From positions 1-43,344 of the forward strand of contig DYFK01000021.1 of NCBI GenBank assembly GCA_020725265.1: 43,344 nucleotides of DNA, read 5' to 3'. A program made the position numbers and the translations under genes. Below are positions 7,667 to 16,598 of the stretch, in pieces (position 1 is the stretch's first letter; every line of letters starts with the position of its first letter). Below the pieces are notes generated by a model, which was not told where the DNA came from, ran no database searches, and worked only from the letters and a program-made list of their open reading frames with translations. Origin of the DNA: Hydrogenophilus sp. Its GTDB lineage: Bacteria > Pseudomonadota > Gammaproteobacteria > Burkholderiales > Thiobacillaceae.

Positions 7667-8182
7667 TCAACCGAACAGGTCGTCGATCTCGTCCTGCGAC
7701 ACCGCCTGCTCCGGCTTCACCACCGGGCCGGACAGGGTCGGCGGCGGCGCCTCGTCCTCGACCAGCAGGTGCACCAGGTTGTCCTCCAGTTTCTGCACCG
7801 TCACCAGCAGCTTGTTGATGACCTGGCCGACCAGATCCTGGAAAACCTGGGCCTCGATGATCTCCCCGGCCTGGCCGCAACTGGTGTCGTGCGCCTCCGC
7901 CAGATCGCGCAGGAACGCGCGGATTTCCGGCGATCGGGTCTTGCCGATCAGCTCGGTGGCGCGCGCGCGCTGGCCATGCAGGCGATCCCGGATCGCCTCG
8001 GCGGCATCCAGCGTCCGGCTGGCGGATTGTTCGGTGAGCGCGGAGATGTAGCGCAACCGGTCGCGCGCGTTACTGACCACATTGGCCTGCACCGGTTGTT
8101 CGTCGCCGAGTTCCTGCATGCTGGCGCGCAGTTCGACCACCATCGAGACGATATCCCGGCGCATGGCTTCCACGTCGTTCAT
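7667..8182 (-). CDS. cheZ: CheZ-family protein phosphatase
   Basis: A 171-residue, mostly helical protein with the CheZ signature QDLVGQVINKLL. D116 and Q120 correspond to the catalytic Asp and Gln that dephosphorylate CheY-P (D143 and Q147 in E. coli). The C-terminus VSQDEIDDLFG is the CheY-docking peptide characteristic of CheZ. It is shorter than the E. coli protein (214 residues), mostly in the N-terminal helices. The ATG at 8182 has GAGGAGA upstream, and that ribosome site can pair with CTCTCC (hairpin arms at 8190-8195 and 8204-8209). No cheA, cheY or cheW is nearby, so this is an orphan copy that may act on a distant chemotaxis system. It lies downstream of nnrS on the same strand, 83 bases apart. 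Confidence 0.85.
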   Translation of the reverse strand: MNDVEAMRRDIVSMVVELRASMQELGDEQPVQANVVSNARDRLRYISALTEQSASRTLDAAEAIRDRLHGQRARATELIGKTRSPEIRAFLRDLAEAHDTSCGQAGEIIEAQVFQDLVGQVINKLLVTVQKLEDNLVHLLVEDEAPPPTLSGPVVKPEQAVSQDEIDDLFG

Positions 8183-8265
8183 TCCTGGTCTCTCCTCGGG
8201 TTGGGAGAGGGGTTATCGGTCGCGACCGTGAAAACTTTTGCCGTTCCCGGAAAAAACCCGCGCGT

Positions 8266-9447
8266 TCAACCCGGCTTGCCGTCCTCGCGCGGGCGCCAGT
8301 AGAACGGCGCGTATTTCCAGGCCCAGGCGCCGAACACCAGCAGCCAGGCCCAGCCGGCCAGATCGACCAGCGCGTGGGGAAACCAGCCGGCGCCCAGATC
8401 GGGCGCCATGCGCGCCAGCGCCACCAGCTGGATCGCCCAGAACAGCGCCCAGGTGAAACCATCCGCCTCCAGCTTGCGGCCGGAATGGCCAAGGCTGACG
8501 CGCGAGGCCATGCCAATCAGCATGGCGCCGAAGAAGCCGATGCCGAACGCATGCAAAGGCGCGTGGCCGGCCCGCCAGCCCAGATCGAGCCAGGCCGCCA
8601 GACTGTCGAGGCCATGCAGCGCGAAAGCCGCGCCGGCCCACAGGAAGGCCAGATGCAGCATGGCCAGCAGACGCACCTGAAAGCCGCGCGCGAACCCCCA
8701 GCGCGCGGAAAACCAGAAGGCGATCGCCGCCATCGGCCAGTCGACCAGCCAGCTCCACTCGCCCCGGCCGGCCGCGACCAGGCCGAAGTGGATCAGACAA
8801 CCCGCCCACAACGCCCAGAGCGGCGGGTACGGCCGGATCATCACGTAATTGGCGACGACGCGGCTGGTGAACCAGGGAATCATGCGATGGCAGACGGTCA
8901 GGAACAGCGGCGTCAGGAACCCCCACACCGCCAGCTCCAGACCGGCCGCCCACCAGGCCGGCCGGTCCAGGCTCCAGCCGGCCAGCACCAGGAGCTCGCC
9001 GAGGCCGGCCAGCGCGGCGGCCAGCCAACAGGCCAGGCCATGGCGACGGTCGGGATCGCCGGCGCCGGCCAGGGTGCGCCAGAGCGCCGCCAGCGCCACG
9101 CTCCAGCCGGCCAGGTGCAGCAGCAACCCGACCGCGACCGCGCCGGCGTAGACCGCGACCACGCCCAGGGTCATGCCGGCGCCGGCGAGCAGATAATCGC
9201 GCCGGGCGATGGCCGGCCCGTTCAGCCAGTTGGGCATGGCGGTGAACAGGAAACCAAGCACGAAGAACGGAAAGAAGCCGTACAGCATCTGCCAGCCATG
9301 CATCAGCCCGGCCGGCATCGGATGCGCGCCGGACCCGCCCGACAACGCCACCATCCACCAGAGCATGGCGGCGACGCCCTGGATTGCGCCGGGGAGGAAC
9401 ATCACGCGGTGCGGCGCGGCGGTGAAGCGTGACCAGAGCGAGGACAT
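8266..9447 (-). CDS. nnrS: NnrS family membrane protein
   Basis: A 393-residue polytopic membrane protein with about twelve hydrophobic segments. It begins with the family pattern PHRVMFLPGA and continues with FFPFFVLGFLFTAMPNWLNG, typical of NnrS, which carries conserved His and Met residues and has been reported to bind heme and copper. NnrS genes are regulated with denitrification genes and help cells tolerate nitric oxide under low oxygen. The ATG at 9447 lacks a clear ribosome site. Upstream on the minus strand is a TAATAT -10 at 9481-9486 and an FNR-type palindrome at 9508-9521 at the right distance for activation, so anaerobic or NO-dependent control is likely. Confidence 0.88.
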   Translation of the reverse strand: MSSLWSRFTAAPHRVMFLPGAIQGVAAMLWWMVALSGGSGAHPMPAGLMHGWQMLYGFFPFFVLGFLFTAMPNWLNGPAIARRDYLLAGAGMTLGVVAVYAGAVAVGLLLHLAGWSVALAALWRTLAGAGDPDRRHGLACWLAAALAGLGELLVLAGWSLDRPAWWAAGLELAVWGFLTPLFLTVCHRMIPWFTSRVVANYVMIRPYPPLWALWAGCLIHFGLVAAGRGEWSWLVDWPMAAIAFWFSARWGFARGFQVRLLAMLHLAFLWAGAAFALHGLDSLAAWLDLGWRAGHAPLHAFGIGFFGAMLIGMASRVSLGHSGRKLEADGFTWALFWAIQLVALARMAPDLGAGWFPHALVDLAGWAWLLVFGAWAWKYAPFYWRPREDGKPG

Positions 9448-9480
9448 GGGAAAGGGAAAAACCGGTTGGCCGGGGCGTCG

Positions 9481-9486
9481 ATATTA
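9481..9486 (-). promoter_or_regulatory. Predicted -10 element of nnrS
   Basis: On the minus strand this reads TAATAT. A start about 7 bases downstream (near 9474) places the centre of the FNR-type box (9514.5) about 40-41 bases upstream, the usual class II activator position. There is no -35 hexamer, as expected for an activated promoter. The untranslated leader would be about 27 bases. Confidence 0.5.
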
Positions 9487-9507
9487 ACGTCGGCGACTGG
9501 CGCGGCA

Positions 9508-9521
9508 TTGACCGACATCAA
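9508..9521 (-). promoter_or_regulatory. FNR/DNR-type binding site
   Basis: TTGAC-CGAC-ATCAA matches the FNR/DNR consensus TTGAT-N4-ATCAA at 9 of 10 defined bases. It lies in the 183-base divergent region between nnrS (minus, start 9447) and the heme-c EAL gene (plus, start 9631). It is centred about -41 from the predicted nnrS start point and about -88 from the predicted plus-strand start point, so it could serve both. The protein that binds it is unknown; the Crp/Fnr gene at 17841-18497 is one candidate. Confidence 0.7.
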
Positions 9522-9567
9522 CGCGGGCATGGAGAAACCACGCCATGACGGAATTTGTCGCGGATCA

Positions 9568-9596
9568 TGGACACCCGGACCGATCGAGGCTATAGA
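9568..9596 (+). promoter_or_regulatory. Predicted sigma-70 promoter of the heme-c EAL gene
   Basis: TGGACA (9568-9573), a 17-base spacer and TATAGA (9591-9596). Transcription would begin near 9603, 28 bases before the ATG at 9631. This supports 9631 as the true start over in-frame upstream codons such as 9529. Confidence 0.55.
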
Positions 9597-9630
9597 TCGC
9601 CTCTCGTCGCCCCCGTCATTCCGCGCGGAC

Positions 9631-12165
9631 ATGAAACTCAAGACCAAGATCTGGCTGTTGCTCGGCGCCCTGGTCGGCGTGGTGCTGGCGGTCGACCTGA
9701 CCGTGGGCTATCACAAGCTGCGCGCGGAATTGCGCGCCGAGGCGGAGTTCGACGCGCGCGCCATATACGGCTTCATGATGGCGACCCGGCGCATCTACCA
9801 GGAACAGTTCGTGTACAGCGGCCTGCCGGTCAACGAGAAGACCATCGGTTTTCTGCCGGCGCACTCGTTCTCCCGGATTTCCCGCGATTTCGCCAACTGG
9901 AACGACAGCGGCATCATTTTCAACAACGTTTCCGACGTGCCGCGCAATCCGCGCAACCAGGCCGACCGCTTCGAACTGGCGGCGATGGACTGGTTTCGCG
10001 CCAATCCCCAGACCCGGGAATTGCTGCGCGACATCGTCGCCGACAATGGCGTCCGTTATCTGCTCTACACCGCGCCGATCCGCATCGAACCGTTCTGCCT
10101 GAAATGCCACGGCAAGCGCGAGGACGCGCCGCCGAGCATTCGTGACGGCTACGACAGCGCCTGGGATTACCAGGTTGGCGACCTGCGCGGCGCGGTCAGC
10201 ATCCGCATTCCGACCGCCAAGTTCGATCAACGCCTGCTGGAAATCTGGGGGGGCCAGGTAGTCAAGAGCCTGGTCGGCTACACCCTGCTGTTCCTGGCCC
10301 TGGGCGTGCTGCTCGACCGTCTGGTATGTCGGCGGCTGGCGCGTCTGCGCGAGGGCGCGCAACGCTTCGCCGACGGCGATTACGCCACCCGCGTCGAACT
10401 CGACGGCGGCGACGAGATCGCCGGCCTGGCCGATACCTTCAACCGCATGACCGGAGAAGTCGAGGCGCGCGACCGCGCGCTCGGCAAGCTGTCGCAGGCG
10501 GTCGAGCAGAGTTTCGAGCACATCGTCATCACCGATCTGGACTGCCGCATCGAATACGTCAACACCGCCTTCACCCGCGCCACCGGCTACAGTCGCGAGG
10601 AGGCCATCGGCGCGCACGTGCGCATGCTCAAGTCCGGCATGACGCCGCCGGAAACCTATCAGGCGCTGTGGAGCGCGCTCAAACGCGGCGAGGTCTGGCA
10701 AGGCGAGTTCATCAACCGGCGCAAGGATGGCGGGGAATACATCGAATCGGCCATCGTCTCGCCGGTGCGCGGCGCCGACGGCCACGTCACCCACTACCTG
10801 GCGGTGAAGAAGGACATCACCGAACAGAAACGCGCCGAGGCGCGCATCCATAGCCTGGCCTATTACGACAACCTGACCGGCCTGCCCAACCGTACCCTGC
10901 TGATGGACCGCCTGGCGCAATTGCTGGCCGCGGCCCGGCGCGGCGACCGCCTGGAAGCGCTGCTCCTGCTCAACGTCGACCGCTTCAAGACCATCAACGA
11001 CGCCCGCGGCCACGCCCTCGGCGACGCCCTGCTCCAGGCGCTGGCGCAACGGCTGGCGCTGCTGCTGCGCGAAGGCGACACCCTGGCGCGCATGGCCGCC
11101 GACGAGTTCGCGCTGTTGTTGCCGGATCTGAGCGCGCGCCCGGAACAGGCCAGCCGGCTGGCGCTGACGGTGGCGCGCAAGATCCACGACGCGCTGCGCG
11201 AGCCCATCCTGATCGAGGACGAGGAGATCACGCTGAGCGCCAGCCTGGGTATCACGCTGTTTCCGGAATCGGAGCGGGAAACCGGCGAGGACATCCTGCG
11301 CCGCGCCGATACCGCGCTGCACCGGGCCAAGGCGGCCGGCGGCCAGCAGAGCGCGTTCTTCGAAACCACGATGGGCGAATCGGCGGAACAGCGCTTCCGG
11401 GTCGAACGCGAACTGCGCCGAGCGATCCCGGCCGGGCAGTTGCGCCTGTTCCTGCAACCGCAGGTCGACGCCGCCGGTGTCCTGGTCGGCGCCGAGGCGC
11501 TGGTGCGCTGGCAACATCCGGAACGCGGCTTGCTGCCGCCGGCGGTGTTCGTGCCGATCGCGGAAGAATCGGACCTGATCGTCGATCTGGGCGCCTGGGT
11601 GCTCACCCAGGCCTGCGAGCTGCTGGCGCGCGAGAACATGGCCGGCCGGCCATTGCGTCTGTCGGTCAATCTGAGTCCGCGTCAGTTCCGGCACGCCGGC
11701 TTCACCATCTGGCTGCGCGAACTGCTCGCCGGCACCGGCGCCGATCCGACCCAGCTCACGCTGGAGGTCACCGAAAGCCTGATGATCGACGACCTCGCCG
11801 AAGTGGTCGCCCGCATGAGCGAACTGTCGGCACTCGGCATCCATTTCTCGATGGATGATTTCGGTACCGGCTATTCCTCGCTGGCCCACATCAAGCGTCT
11901 GCCCATCCACGAACTCAAGATCGACAAGAGTTTCGTGCAGGACGCGCCCGGCGATCCCGACGACGCCGCGCTGGTGGAAACCATCCTGGCGGTGGCGCGG
12001 CACATGCATCTGAAGGTGGTGGCCGAGGGCGTCGAGACCCAGGCCCAGGCCGATTTCCTCAACGCCCGCGCCGAAGTCGTCCACCAGGGCTATCTGTACG
12101 GCCGGCCGGAACCGGTCGAGACCTGGCTGGCGCGCTGGCACGGCGACACTCCGCCGGCGCGCTGA
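9631..12165 (+). CDS. Heme-c sensor (Tll0287-like)-HAMP-PAS-GGDEF-EAL protein
   Basis: An 844-residue membrane signalling protein. In order: TM1 (about 6-25); a periplasmic Tll0287-like/DUF3365 domain with a c-type heme site CLKCH at 156-160; TM2 (about 209-230); HAMP (about 231-285); PAS plus PAC (about 295-410); GGDEF (about 415-580); EAL (about 595-840). The GGDEF signature is AADEF (489-493), so diguanylate cyclase activity is unlikely. The EAL domain keeps EAL at 622-624, LEVTES, DDFGTGYSSL (from 742), KIDKSF and AEGVET, so c-di-GMP phosphodiesterase activity is expected. Heme-c sensing of redox, oxygen or NO is inferred from the domain. It is divergent from nnrS across an FNR-type box. 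The frame is open back to 9466, but the promoter at 9568-9596 favours 9631. No clear ribosome site is visible. Confidence 0.88.
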   Translation: MKLKTKIWLLLGALVGVVLAVDLTVGYHKLRAELRAEAEFDARAIYGFMMATRRIYQEQFVYSGLPVNEKTIGFLPAHSFSRISRDFANWNDSGIIFNNVSDVPRNPRNQADRFELAAMDWFRANPQTRELLRDIVADNGVRYLLYTAPIRIEPFCLKCHGKREDAPPSIRDGYDSAWDYQVGDLRGAVSIRIPTAKFDQRLLEIWGGQVVKSLVGYTLLFLALGVLLDRLVCRRLARLREGAQRFADGDYATRVELDGGDEIAGLADTFNRMTGEVEARDRALGKLSQAVEQSFEHIVITDLDCRIEYVNTAFTRATGYSREEAIGAHVRMLKSGMTPPETYQALWSALKRGEVWQGEFINRRKDGGEYIESAIVSPVRGADGHVTHYLAVKKDITEQKRAEARIHSLAYYDNLTGLPNRTLLMDRLAQLLAAARRGDRLEALLLLNVDRFKTINDARGHALGDALLQALAQRLALLLREGDTLARMAADEFALLLPDLSARPEQASRLALTVARKIHDALREPILIEDEEITLSASLGITLFPESERETGEDILRRADTALHRAKAAGGQQSAFFETTMGESAEQRFRVERELRRAIPAGQLRLFLQPQVDAAGVLVGAEALVRWQHPERGLLPPAVFVPIAEESDLIVDLGAWVLTQACELLARENMAGRPLRLSVNLSPRQFRHAGFTIWLRELLAGTGADPTQLTLEVTESLMIDDLAEVVARMSELSALGIHFSMDDFGTGYSSLAHIKRLPIHELKIDKSFVQDAPGDPDDAALVETILAVARHMHLKVVAEGVETQAQADFLNARAEVVHQGYLYGRPEPVETWLARWHGDTPPAR

Positions 12166-12181
12166 GCCTCGCGCGCCGGCG
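12152..12181. terminator. GC-rich hairpin between convergent genes
   Basis: An 11-bp perfect inverted repeat (12152-12162 with 12171-12181, 8-base loop) spans the end of the EAL gene and the gap before the convergent chemoreceptor gene. There is no T-run on either side, so if it ends transcription it does so as a bidirectional pause or 3' end stabiliser. Confidence 0.45.
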
Positions 12182-12184
12182 CGT

Positions 12185-13306
12185 TCACTCCGCGCAAAGC
12201 GTGTCGCTCCTGGTCTCGCCGATCGAGGCCATGGTCTCCAGTCCCTGGATCACCTTGAGGCTGGCCGATTCCATCGATGCCACGCACTTGAGCATGCGTT
12301 CCACGTCGCCCTCGCCGTAAGCGCCCAGCGCTTCCCGCGCGCAGCGGTGGACGTCCGCGTGCGGCGACTCGATCTCGCGGTAGCCGGGCAGCCTCGAGAA
12401 GCAGGCATGGCCCTCGCCCTCGTAATACCAGCGGCCGAGCCGGCATTCGGTATGCGAGACATGGAGCTTTTCAGCGTCGTCGCTCAGGCCGAGCAGCACC
12501 CGGTAAGTGTTGAACTTGTAGATCAGATGATCGACCTTGGCGACCTCGCAGAAGCCGCGCAAGGCCGACGCCGCGATGCTCTTCTCCATGCCCGCGGACA
12601 TGTCCAGCAACTGGCGCATGGTGCCGGCGGCGGCCTGGCCGTCACCGCTGAAGCGCTCCGACTGTTCGGCCAGCCCGGTCATCTGATCGCGGCTGGCGGC
12701 GCTGTCGTGGTGGATGCGCTCGACCAGACCGGCGATTTCGGTGGTGGCGTTGGAGGTGCGCTCGGCCAGCTTGCGAACCTCGTCGGCGACCACCGCGAAA
12801 CCGCGGCCCTGTTCGCCGGCGCGCGCCGCCTCGATGGCGGCGTTGAGCGCCAGCAGATTGGTCTGGTCGGCGATCTCCCGGATCAACTGGACGATGCCGC
12901 TGATCTGGCGCGCGCGCTCGTCCAGTTCCGACACCTGGGCAGCGGTCTGCTGGGAACCGCGCGCGAGATCGGCGAGGTTGCCGGCGATGCGCTCGATCGC
13001 CGCGCGGCTGTTCAGGGAGATGCCCTGGGCCTCGACCGCGCGATCTTTTTCATCGTGCATCACCGCCGCCAGCCGGGCCAGGCTGCCCTGAACGTCGGTC
13101 ATCGACTGTCCGAACGCCTGCAACTGGCCCGTCAGCCCCTTCAGGCAATCCAGTTCGCGACGAACTTCCGCGTTCTCCGCGAGCAGCGCGTCGATGCGCG
13201 CGGTCTGGCCGGCGATGCCGCGATCGCGCTCGGCCAGACTGGCTTCCAGCTCGGCGATGCGACGCGTTTGTTCTTCCAGCTTGATCCTGTGATTGCTGAA
13301 CAGCAT
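12185..13306 (-). CDS. Soluble methyl-accepting chemotaxis protein with CZB domain
   Basis: A 373-residue cytoplasmic chemoreceptor with no membrane segment. The N-terminus is a coiled coil (about 5-90), followed by the conserved signalling hairpin ([20 protein letters not shown], then [18 protein letters not shown]) and a C-terminal chemoreceptor zinc-binding (CZB) domain with [27 protein letters not shown] and [12 protein letters not shown], whose His and Cys bind zinc. CZB receptors and related diguanylate cyclases respond to zinc and to oxidants such as hypochlorite. The start at 13306 is set by GAGGAGCCC upstream; the open frame to 13426 lacks a ribosome site. The gene is convergent with the EAL gene and divergent from slt. 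Confidence 0.9.
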   Translation of the reverse strand: MLFSNHRIKLEEQTRRIAELEASLAERDRGIAGQTARIDALLAENAEVRRELDCLKGLTGQLQAFGQSMTDVQGSLARLAAVMHDEKDRAVEAQGISLNSRAAIERIAGNLADLARGSQQTAAQVSELDERARQISGIVQLIREIADQTNLLALNAAIEAARAGEQGRGFAVVADEVRKLAERTSNATTEIAGLVERIHHDSAASRDQMTGLAEQSERFSGDGQAAAGTMRQLLDMSAGMEKSIAASALRGFCEVAKVDHLIYKFNTYRVLLGLSDDAEKLHVSHTECRLGRWYYEGEGHACFSRLPGYREIESPHADVHRCAREALGAYGEGDVERMLKCVASMESASLKVIQGLETMASIGETRSDTLCAE

Positions 13307-13506
13307 GGGCTCCTCGATTCTCTGGCTTGGGTGATGCCACGTGGGCATGAAAACGCCGCTCCCCCGAAACGGCGGACCGGCGGCGATGTTACCGGCATGT
13401 GACGGTTCGGCCTTCGTACGAACCAACTAGGGCAATCCCCGTCGTCGATGGCGCGGTGGCGCGTCGGGCGGTACAGTTCGGGCCTCCGTGGTTCGAGTTT
13501 TTTCGC

Positions 13507-15480
13507 GTGCGCACCGGTTTTTCCCGATTCCTCCGCGTCCTCCCGCTTTGCCTGGCTTTCGTCGCGACGCCCGCCCTGGCCACCAGCGCGGCCGATTTCC
13601 AGGCCGCGCGCGCGGCCTTCCAGAAGGGCCAGTCCGACCGCGCCGAGCGGCTGGCGGCGAAATTCGGCGCCAGCCATGTGCTCGCGCCCTATTTCGACTA
13701 CTGGCGGCTGAAGGCCATGCCGGCGCCGTCGCCACAGCGTCTGCGTGATTTCATCGCCCGCAACCCGGACACTCCGCTTGCCAACGTCGCGCGCGCCGAT
13801 CTCGCCCGCCTGCATGCGCGCGACCGCGACTGGCCGGCATTCCGCGAACAGTTCCGGGCCATCGTCCGGCCGGATCAGGAACTGCGCTGCCACGACCTGC
13901 ACGCCCGCCTGCTCACCCAGGCCGACGCCGACGCCGGCCGGGAAGCCCTGGAGACCTGGCGCGGCGCGCGCGATCTGCCGTCGGCCTGCGATGCCGTCTT
14001 CGAACTGCTGGCCGAACGCGGCCTGCTCACGCTGGAAGACCGCTACCTCCGGCTGCGTCTGGCGTTCGATCTCGGCAATCCGCGACTGGCGCGCGAGATC
14101 GACGCCCGTCTGCCGGCCGGGGAACGCATGAGCGCGGATGCCTTGACCCTGGTCGAGCGCGACCCCGCCAAACTGGTCGCCACCGCCGCCGCCTCGAACC
14201 GGCGCGCCCAACGCGAAGCGGCGCTGTACGCGCTCGGCCAGATCGCGAAATCCGACAGCACCCGCGCCGCCCGCTTGTGGGAGAGCCATGTCGGTGCGTA
14301 CACGGAGTCCGAGCAACGTCACGGCTGGGGGCAGATCGGCCTGTACGCCGCGCGTCGTCACGAAGCCGACGCGCTGACCTGGCTGACCCGCGCCGGCGCC
14401 CAGCCGACCAGCACCGAACAACTGGTCTGGCGCGCTCGCGCCGCCCTGCGCGCCGGCCGCTGGGACCACGTCCACCACGCCATCCAGAACATGCCGGAGG
14501 CGATGCGCGAGGAGGCGGTCTGGCGCTACTGGAAAGCGCGCGCGCTCAAGGCCATGAACGCGACCTACCAGGCCAACGTGCTGTTCGCCAATCTGTCGCG
14601 CGAGCATCACTATTACGGCCTGCTGGCGGCCGAGGAGCTGCCGGCGACGCTGGAAGCCCGGCCGCTGCTGTACAAGGTGACGCCGGACGATCTCAAGGCC
14701 GCCGAGTCGCATCCCGGTCTGCGTCGGGCGCTGGCGCTGCGCGATCTGGGCGAGCCGGCGAACGCCATCGAGGAATGGAATTGGGCGCTGCGCGGCATGG
14801 ATGACCGGCAACTGCTCGCGGCCGCCGAACTGGCCCTGCGCGCGCGCTGGCACGATCGCGCCATCGTCACCGCCGAGCGCACCCGCGAGCTGCACGATTT
14901 CGATCTGCGCTACATCGCGCCCTTCCGCGACCTGGCCAGCGCCTGGGCCGAGGAACACGGTCTCGACGAAGCCTGGGTGTACGGCCTGATGCGTCAGGAA
15001 TCGCGCTTCGTCGAAGTCGCCCGCTCGCGCGTCGGCGCCCAGGGCCTGATGCAGATCATGCCGGCCACGGCCAAATGGATCGCCCGCCAGATGGGGTTGG
15101 GCAAGAACGCGCACGCTGGCGTCGACAACCCGGACACCAACATCCGTTTCGGCACTTTCTACCTTCGCCACGTCTTCGATTCGCTCGGTCAGTCGCCGGT
15201 GCTCGCCACCGCCGGCTACAACGCCGGACCGGGTCGGGCCCGGCGCTGGCAGGCCGAGGCTCCGCTGGAAGGCGCGATCTACGTCGAGAGCATCCCGTTC
15301 CCGGAAACCCGCGAATACGTCAAGAAAGTGCTGGCCAACGCCATGTTCTACCGCGCCCGCTTCGGCGGCATCGCGCAGCCGCTCAAGGAACGGCTCGGCG
15401 TCATTCCCGCGCACCCCTCCCGACGCGCCGCCGCTCCGGATGCCGCCGAGGCGGCGGCCGAGGCCGCGCGCGAGGGCTGA
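13507..15480 (+). CDS. slt: Soluble lytic murein transglycosylase
   Basis: About 657 residues with a signal peptide (MRTGFSRFLRVLPLCLAF, cleavage near PALA), a long alpha-helical superhelix of TPR-like repeats forming the doughnut domain (about 30-430), and a C-terminal lysozyme-like SLT domain. The catalytic Glu lies in YGLMRQESRF, with GAQGLMQIMPATAKWIA and AGYNAGPGRARRW following. It cleaves the MurNAc-GlcNAc bond of peptidoglycan with formation of 1,6-anhydroMurNAc in the periplasm. The start is uncertain: the frame is open to 13399, and I chose GTG 13507 because it gives a normal signal peptide. It ends in an Ala/Glu-rich tail. The next gene starts 54 bases downstream. Confidence 0.9.
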   Translation: MRTGFSRFLRVLPLCLAFVATPALATSAADFQAARAAFQKGQSDRAERLAAKFGASHVLAPYFDYWRLKAMPAPSPQRLRDFIARNPDTPLANVARADLARLHARDRDWPAFREQFRAIVRPDQELRCHDLHARLLTQADADAGREALETWRGARDLPSACDAVFELLAERGLLTLEDRYLRLRLAFDLGNPRLAREIDARLPAGERMSADALTLVERDPAKLVATAAASNRRAQREAALYALGQIAKSDSTRAARLWESHVGAYTESEQRHGWGQIGLYAARRHEADALTWLTRAGAQPTSTEQLVWRARAALRAGRWDHVHHAIQNMPEAMREEAVWRYWKARALKAMNATYQANVLFANLSREHHYYGLLAAEELPATLEARPLLYKVTPDDLKAAESHPGLRRALALRDLGEPANAIEEWNWALRGMDDRQLLAAAELALRARWHDRAIVTAERTRELHDFDLRYIAPFRDLASAWAEEHGLDEAWVYGLMRQESRFVEVARSRVGAQGLMQIMPATAKWIARQMGLGKNAHAGVDNPDTNIRFGTFYLRHVFDSLGQSPVLATAGYNAGPGRARRWQAEAPLEGAIYVESIPFPETREYVKKVLANAMFYRARFGGIAQPLKERLGVIPAHPSRRAAAPDAAEAAAEAAREG

Positions 15481-15534
15481 TTCCGGATTCGTGGGTAGAA
15501 TCCAGCTCCCTTACCTCCGCGTACCCTGACTCCC

Positions 15535-16566
15535 ATGCATGCCAGAAACCTCTGCGTACTCGGTGGCGGCGGCTTCGTCGGCCACCATCTGATCGCCCTG
15601 CTGGCGGCGCGCGGCCACCGCGTGCGCGTCCCGGCCCGACGCCGTGAGGCGGTCAAGGATCTGACGGTGCTGCCGACCGTCGAGGTGATCGAGGCCGACA
15701 TCCACGATCCGGCCCAACTGAAAACGCTGTTCGCCGGCATGGACGCCGTGATCAATCTGGTCGGCATCCTGCACGAAACCACGCCCGGCCGGACCGATCT
15801 GCCCTCCGCCCGGCGCGGCAGCTTTCACGAAGCCCACGTCGAACTGCCGCGCAAGGTGGTCCAGGCCTGCGCCGAGGCCGGCGTCGGCCGTCTGCTGCAC
15901 ATGAGCGCGCTCGGCGCCGACCCGACCGCGCGCAGCGCCTATCAGCGCTCCAAGGGCGTCGGCGAGGCGCTGGTGCTGGAAGCCGGCATGAAACATCGCG
16001 AGGACGGCGACTGGTATCTCAACGGCCCCAAGTTCGTCCATGGCCACGGCCTGGCCGTCACCGTGTTCCGGCCGTCGGTGATCTTCGGCCCGGGCGACAG
16101 CTTCCTGACCCTGTTCGCGGGTCTGCTGAAACTCGCGCCGGTGGTGCCACTGGCCGGCGCCGGCGCGCGCTTCCAGCCGGTGTTCGTCGGCGACGTCGCC
16201 CGTGCCTTCGCCGACGCGCTGGAGCGGCCGGAAACCTTCGGCCGCCGCTACAACCTGTGCGGCCCGAAGGTCTACACGCTGGCCGAACTGGTGCGCCTGA
16301 CCGCCGCCACGCTGGGCATGAAGCGCGTCGTGCTGCCGCTTGGCCCCGGCCTGTCGCTTGCCTTCGCCTGGCTGATGGAATGGAAGCCGGGTCGCAAGAT
16401 CATGACCCGCGACAACCATTACGCGATGGCGGTGGACAACGTCTGCCCGGATGGTTTCCCCGCCGAGTTCGGGCGCCCGACCGCCCTCGAAAGCATGCTC
16501 GGCTACCTGCGCGAAGCCGGCGCGCGCCGGAGCTACATGGCCTACCGCGCGCGCGCGGGCCGTTGA
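15535..16566 (+). CDS. NDUFA9-like NAD(P)-binding SDR protein
   Basis: A 343-residue atypical short-chain dehydrogenase with the N-terminal nucleotide motif [12 protein letters not shown] and internal features of the complex I NDUFA9 subfamily: [29 protein letters not shown] and [11 protein letters not shown]. Bacterial members are monocistronic or near cca and similar genes and have no settled function; some are linked to quinone or envelope metabolism. The ATG at 15535 gives a Rossmann motif near residue 8. It lies between slt and cca on the same strand, and the next start is only 32 bases after its stop, so slt, this gene and cca may be cotranscribed. Confidence 0.82.
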   Translation: MHARNLCVLGGGGFVGHHLIALLAARGHRVRVPARRREAVKDLTVLPTVEVIEADIHDPAQLKTLFAGMDAVINLVGILHETTPGRTDLPSARRGSFHEAHVELPRKVVQACAEAGVGRLLHMSALGADPTARSAYQRSKGVGEALVLEAGMKHREDGDWYLNGPKFVHGHGLAVTVFRPSVIFGPGDSFLTLFAGLLKLAPVVPLAGAGARFQPVFVGDVARAFADALERPETFGRRYNLCGPKVYTLAELVRLTAATLGMKRVVLPLGPGLSLAFAWLMEWKPGRKIMTRDNHYAMAVDNVCPDGFPAEFGRPTALESMLGYLREAGARRSYMAYRARAGR

Positions 16567-16598
16567 CCGCCGGTCAGGCCCCGGCCCAAACCCCGCGC

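Noticed and set aside
9616-12141. An 841-codon minus-strand frame opposite the EAL gene
   Set aside because: Shadow ORF without recognisable domains.
13141-15414. A 757-codon minus-strand frame opposite slt
   Set aside because: Shadow of slt, whose catalytic motifs are on the plus strand.
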